The notes under the pieces were generated by a model that had not been told where the DNA came from, made no database searches, and was given only the letters and a program-made list of their open reading frames with translations. The position numbers were made by a program, and so were the translations under genes. Below are positions 62,757 to 64,000 of a stretch of 64,000 nucleotides of DNA, one piece after another. Origin of the DNA: Candidatus Rokuibacteriota bacterium (GTDB lineage Bacteria > Methylomirabilota > Methylomirabilia > Rokubacteriales > CSP1-6); contig QHSC01000087.1 of assembly GCA_003220345.1 (NCBI GenBank), positions 76,497-140,496 of the forward strand, read 5' to 3'. How positions within the stretch are numbered: position 1 is the stretch's first letter; every line of letters starts with the position of its first letter.

Positions 62757-63668
62757 CTAGTTCATCTTGGGATCGAGGGCGTCGCGCACCCCGTCTCCGA
62801 AGAAGGTGAAGGACAGCATGGTGATGGCGATGGCGATGGAGGGAAAGACGCACAGGTGCCAGTACGAGCGCAGGTACTGCTGATTCTCTCCCACCATCTG
62901 TCCCCAGGACGGGGTCGGGGGGTTGATCCCCACTCCGATGAAGGACAGCGCCGCCTCCGTGAAGATGGCCTCGGGAATACCGAAGGTGACCGACACCACG
63001 ATGGGCGTGAGGGCGCTCGGCAGCACGTGCTTCGTGACGGTCCGGAAGAAGCCCGCGCCCAGGGCGCGCGCGCCCTCGACGAACTCCTTCTCCTTGATGG
63101 AGAGCACCTGGGCGCGGGTCTGGCGCGCGATGCCAACCCAGCCCGTGAGCCCGATGGCGATGAAGATGTTCAGCAGCCCCGCCCCGAGCATGGACATGAT
63201 GAGGATGACGAAGAGCAGCCGTGGAAACGCGTACATCACGTCGATGAAGCGCGTCAGGAGAAGATCCACGCGCCCGCCGAGATAGCCCGCGACGAGGCCG
63301 ATGGGCACGCCGATCATCACGATGATGACCTGGGCGCCCACGCCCACGAGCATGGACACCCGCGCCCCGAAGATCATGCGCGAGAGCACGTCGCGACCCA
63401 GCTGATCGGTGCCGAGCGGGAACTCGCGGGAGGGAAACTCGTAGATCTTGCCGAAATTCGCCTTCGTATACGAGTAGGGCGCAAGGAAGTCCGCGAAGAT
63501 CGCCACGAGGCAGAGCAGGATCACCGTCACGCCACCCACGACCGCGAGCTTGTTGCGGAGGAGGCGACGCCAGGCATCCCGCCAGAGGTTCGAGGTCTGC
63601 GTGGACGGCGCCGCCGCGAGCCCGGCGGCGGCGAGGCTAGTACCGGATGCGGGGGTCGATAAGGCCAT
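62757..63668 (-). CDS. Peptide-type ABC transporter permease, DppC family
   Basis: A 303-residue permease with a 28-residue polar N-terminal tail (ASGTSLAAAGLAAAPST), complete periplasmic loop ending FPLGTDQLGRDVLSRMIFG, EAA loop EGARALGAGFFRTVTKHVL and SFIGVGINPPTPSWG. The ATG at 63668 overlaps the end of dppB by 32 bases; a downstream start is possible. It lies 19 bases before the amber-containing binding-protein gene. Confidence 0.93.
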   Translation of the reverse strand: MALSTPASGTSLAAAGLAAAPSTQTSNLWRDAWRRLLRNKLAVVGGVTVILLCLVAIFADFLAPYSYTKANFGKIYEFPSREFPLGTDQLGRDVLSRMIFGARVSMLVGVGAQVIIVMIGVPIGLVAGYLGGRVDLLLTRFIDVMYAFPRLLFVILIMSMLGAGLLNIFIAIGLTGWVGIARQTRAQVLSIKEKEFVEGARALGAGFFRTVTKHVLPSALTPIVVSVTFGIPEAIFTEAALSFIGVGINPPTPSWGQMVGENQQYLRSYWHLCVFPSIAIAITMLSFTFFGDGVRDALDPKMN

Positions 63669-64000
63669 AGGCGAGATCCACGAGGAGATTCATGAGAGCG
63701 AGGAAGGCGCCATAGATCAGGACCACCGCCATGATCATCGGGTAGTCCCGCCCCGTCATGGATTGCACGAAGAAGCGCCCCATGCCGGGCACGCGGAAGA
63801 TGGATTCCACGAAGAAGGATCCCGTGCCCACCGCGGCGAACATGGGGCCGAGCAAGGTCACCACGGGGATCAAGGCGTTCTTGAGCACGTGCTTGAGCAC
63901 GACGGGCTGCTCGGCAAGGCCCTTGGCGCGCGCGGTGCGGATGTAGTCGGATCGGATGACCTCGACCATGCTCGAGCGCGTGAAGCGCGCGATGATGCCG
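63637..64000 (-). CDS. Peptide-type ABC transporter permease, DppB family, 5' part outside the window
   Basis: The C-terminal 121 residues of a DppB permease. The sequence enters at the window edge in frame (ARFTRSSMVEVIRSDYIRT), shows the EAA loop RTARAKGLAEQPVVLKHVL and ends DPRIRY. The start and first helices lie beyond base 64000. First visible gene of the minus-strand transporter run. Confidence 0.92.
   Translation of the reverse strand, partial: GIIARFTRSSMVEVIRSDYIRTARAKGLAEQPVVLKHVLKNALIPVVTLLGPMFAAVGTGSFFVESIFRVPGMGRFFVQSMTGRDYPMIMAVVLIYGAFLALMNLLVDLAYGLIDPRIRY

Overview
The window is a single GC-rich (roughly two thirds G+C by eye) bacterial chromosomal segment with dense, operon-style coding, many 4-base ATGA/GTGA overlaps and several GTG or TTG starts. 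No rRNA, tRNA, CRISPR array, phage or insertion-sequence transposase is visible. The content (amino-acid biosynthesis joined to phospholipid genes, tripartite tricarboxylate transporter, three peptide-type ABC importers, UbiD, ferredoxin-dependent 2-oxoacid oxidoreductase, selenocysteine formate dehydrogenase) is what I would expect of an uncultured soil or sediment lineage such as Rokubacteria/Methylomirabilota; that placement is inference, not proof.

Layout. 1-1300: 5' part of a selenocysteine formate dehydrogenase. 1300-14900 (minus): a long biosynthetic run ppdK, dapA-like, ilvB, ilvH, ilvC, psd, pssA, leuA, leuB, asd, truA, making branched-chain amino acids, phosphatidylethanolamine and aspartate semialdehyde. 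14900-17000: GntR regulator and two tandem TerC-type membrane proteins. 17000-20000: TctABC-type carboxylate importer. 20160-23730: three-gene 2-oxoacid:ferredoxin oxidoreductase with a gamma-delta fusion, resembling oxalate oxidoreductase. 23790-29250: vitamin B6 operon headed by a MocR/PdxR-type regulator (regulator, PLP lyase, GNAT, pdxS, FMN-binding PPOX protein, pdxT). 29270-31620 (plus): small membrane protein, CHAT/caspase-like protein, a CxxU carboxymuconolactone-decarboxylase selenoprotein, a 62-residue protein and a methyltransferase. 31640-36330: Smr protein, lipoprotein, amidase with AtzG-like partner, SnoaL-like protein, 2-oxoglutarate oxygenase and hydroxyisobutyrate-type dehydrogenase. 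36370-39400 (minus): lgt, LamG protein, coiled-coil protein, lspA. 39600-51000: UbiD, ketopantoate-reductase-like protein, M28-like peptidase, peptide ABC importer, SDR, GlcG/HbpS, RidA, zinc alcohol dehydrogenase. 51000-54830: lipoprotein, HAD, enolase-superfamily remnant, enoyl-CoA hydratase, SDR, DMT exporter. 54840-64000 (minus): peptide-type ABC genes (two substrate-binding proteins and two permease pairs, one ATPase pair) with an embedded SDR.

Three themes stand out. First, two in-frame UGA codons are each followed, 10-11 bases later, by a hairpin fitting bacterial SECIS rules: the expected one in formate dehydrogenase and a second in a CMD/AhpD-like protein at 30300-30596. Second, many genes carry lesions: short internal deletions (asd, dapA-like, 2OG oxygenase, one dppC, an enolase-superfamily gene), one 1-base frameshift (enoyl-CoA hydratase) and one amber codon (a substrate-binding protein). 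Because asd is normally essential, consensus or assembly error must be tested before calling these pseudogenes. Third, an intergenic repeat with long terminal inverted repeats is present at 4509-4667 and 41020-41263, and its inner segment is tandemly duplicated at 34287-34416.
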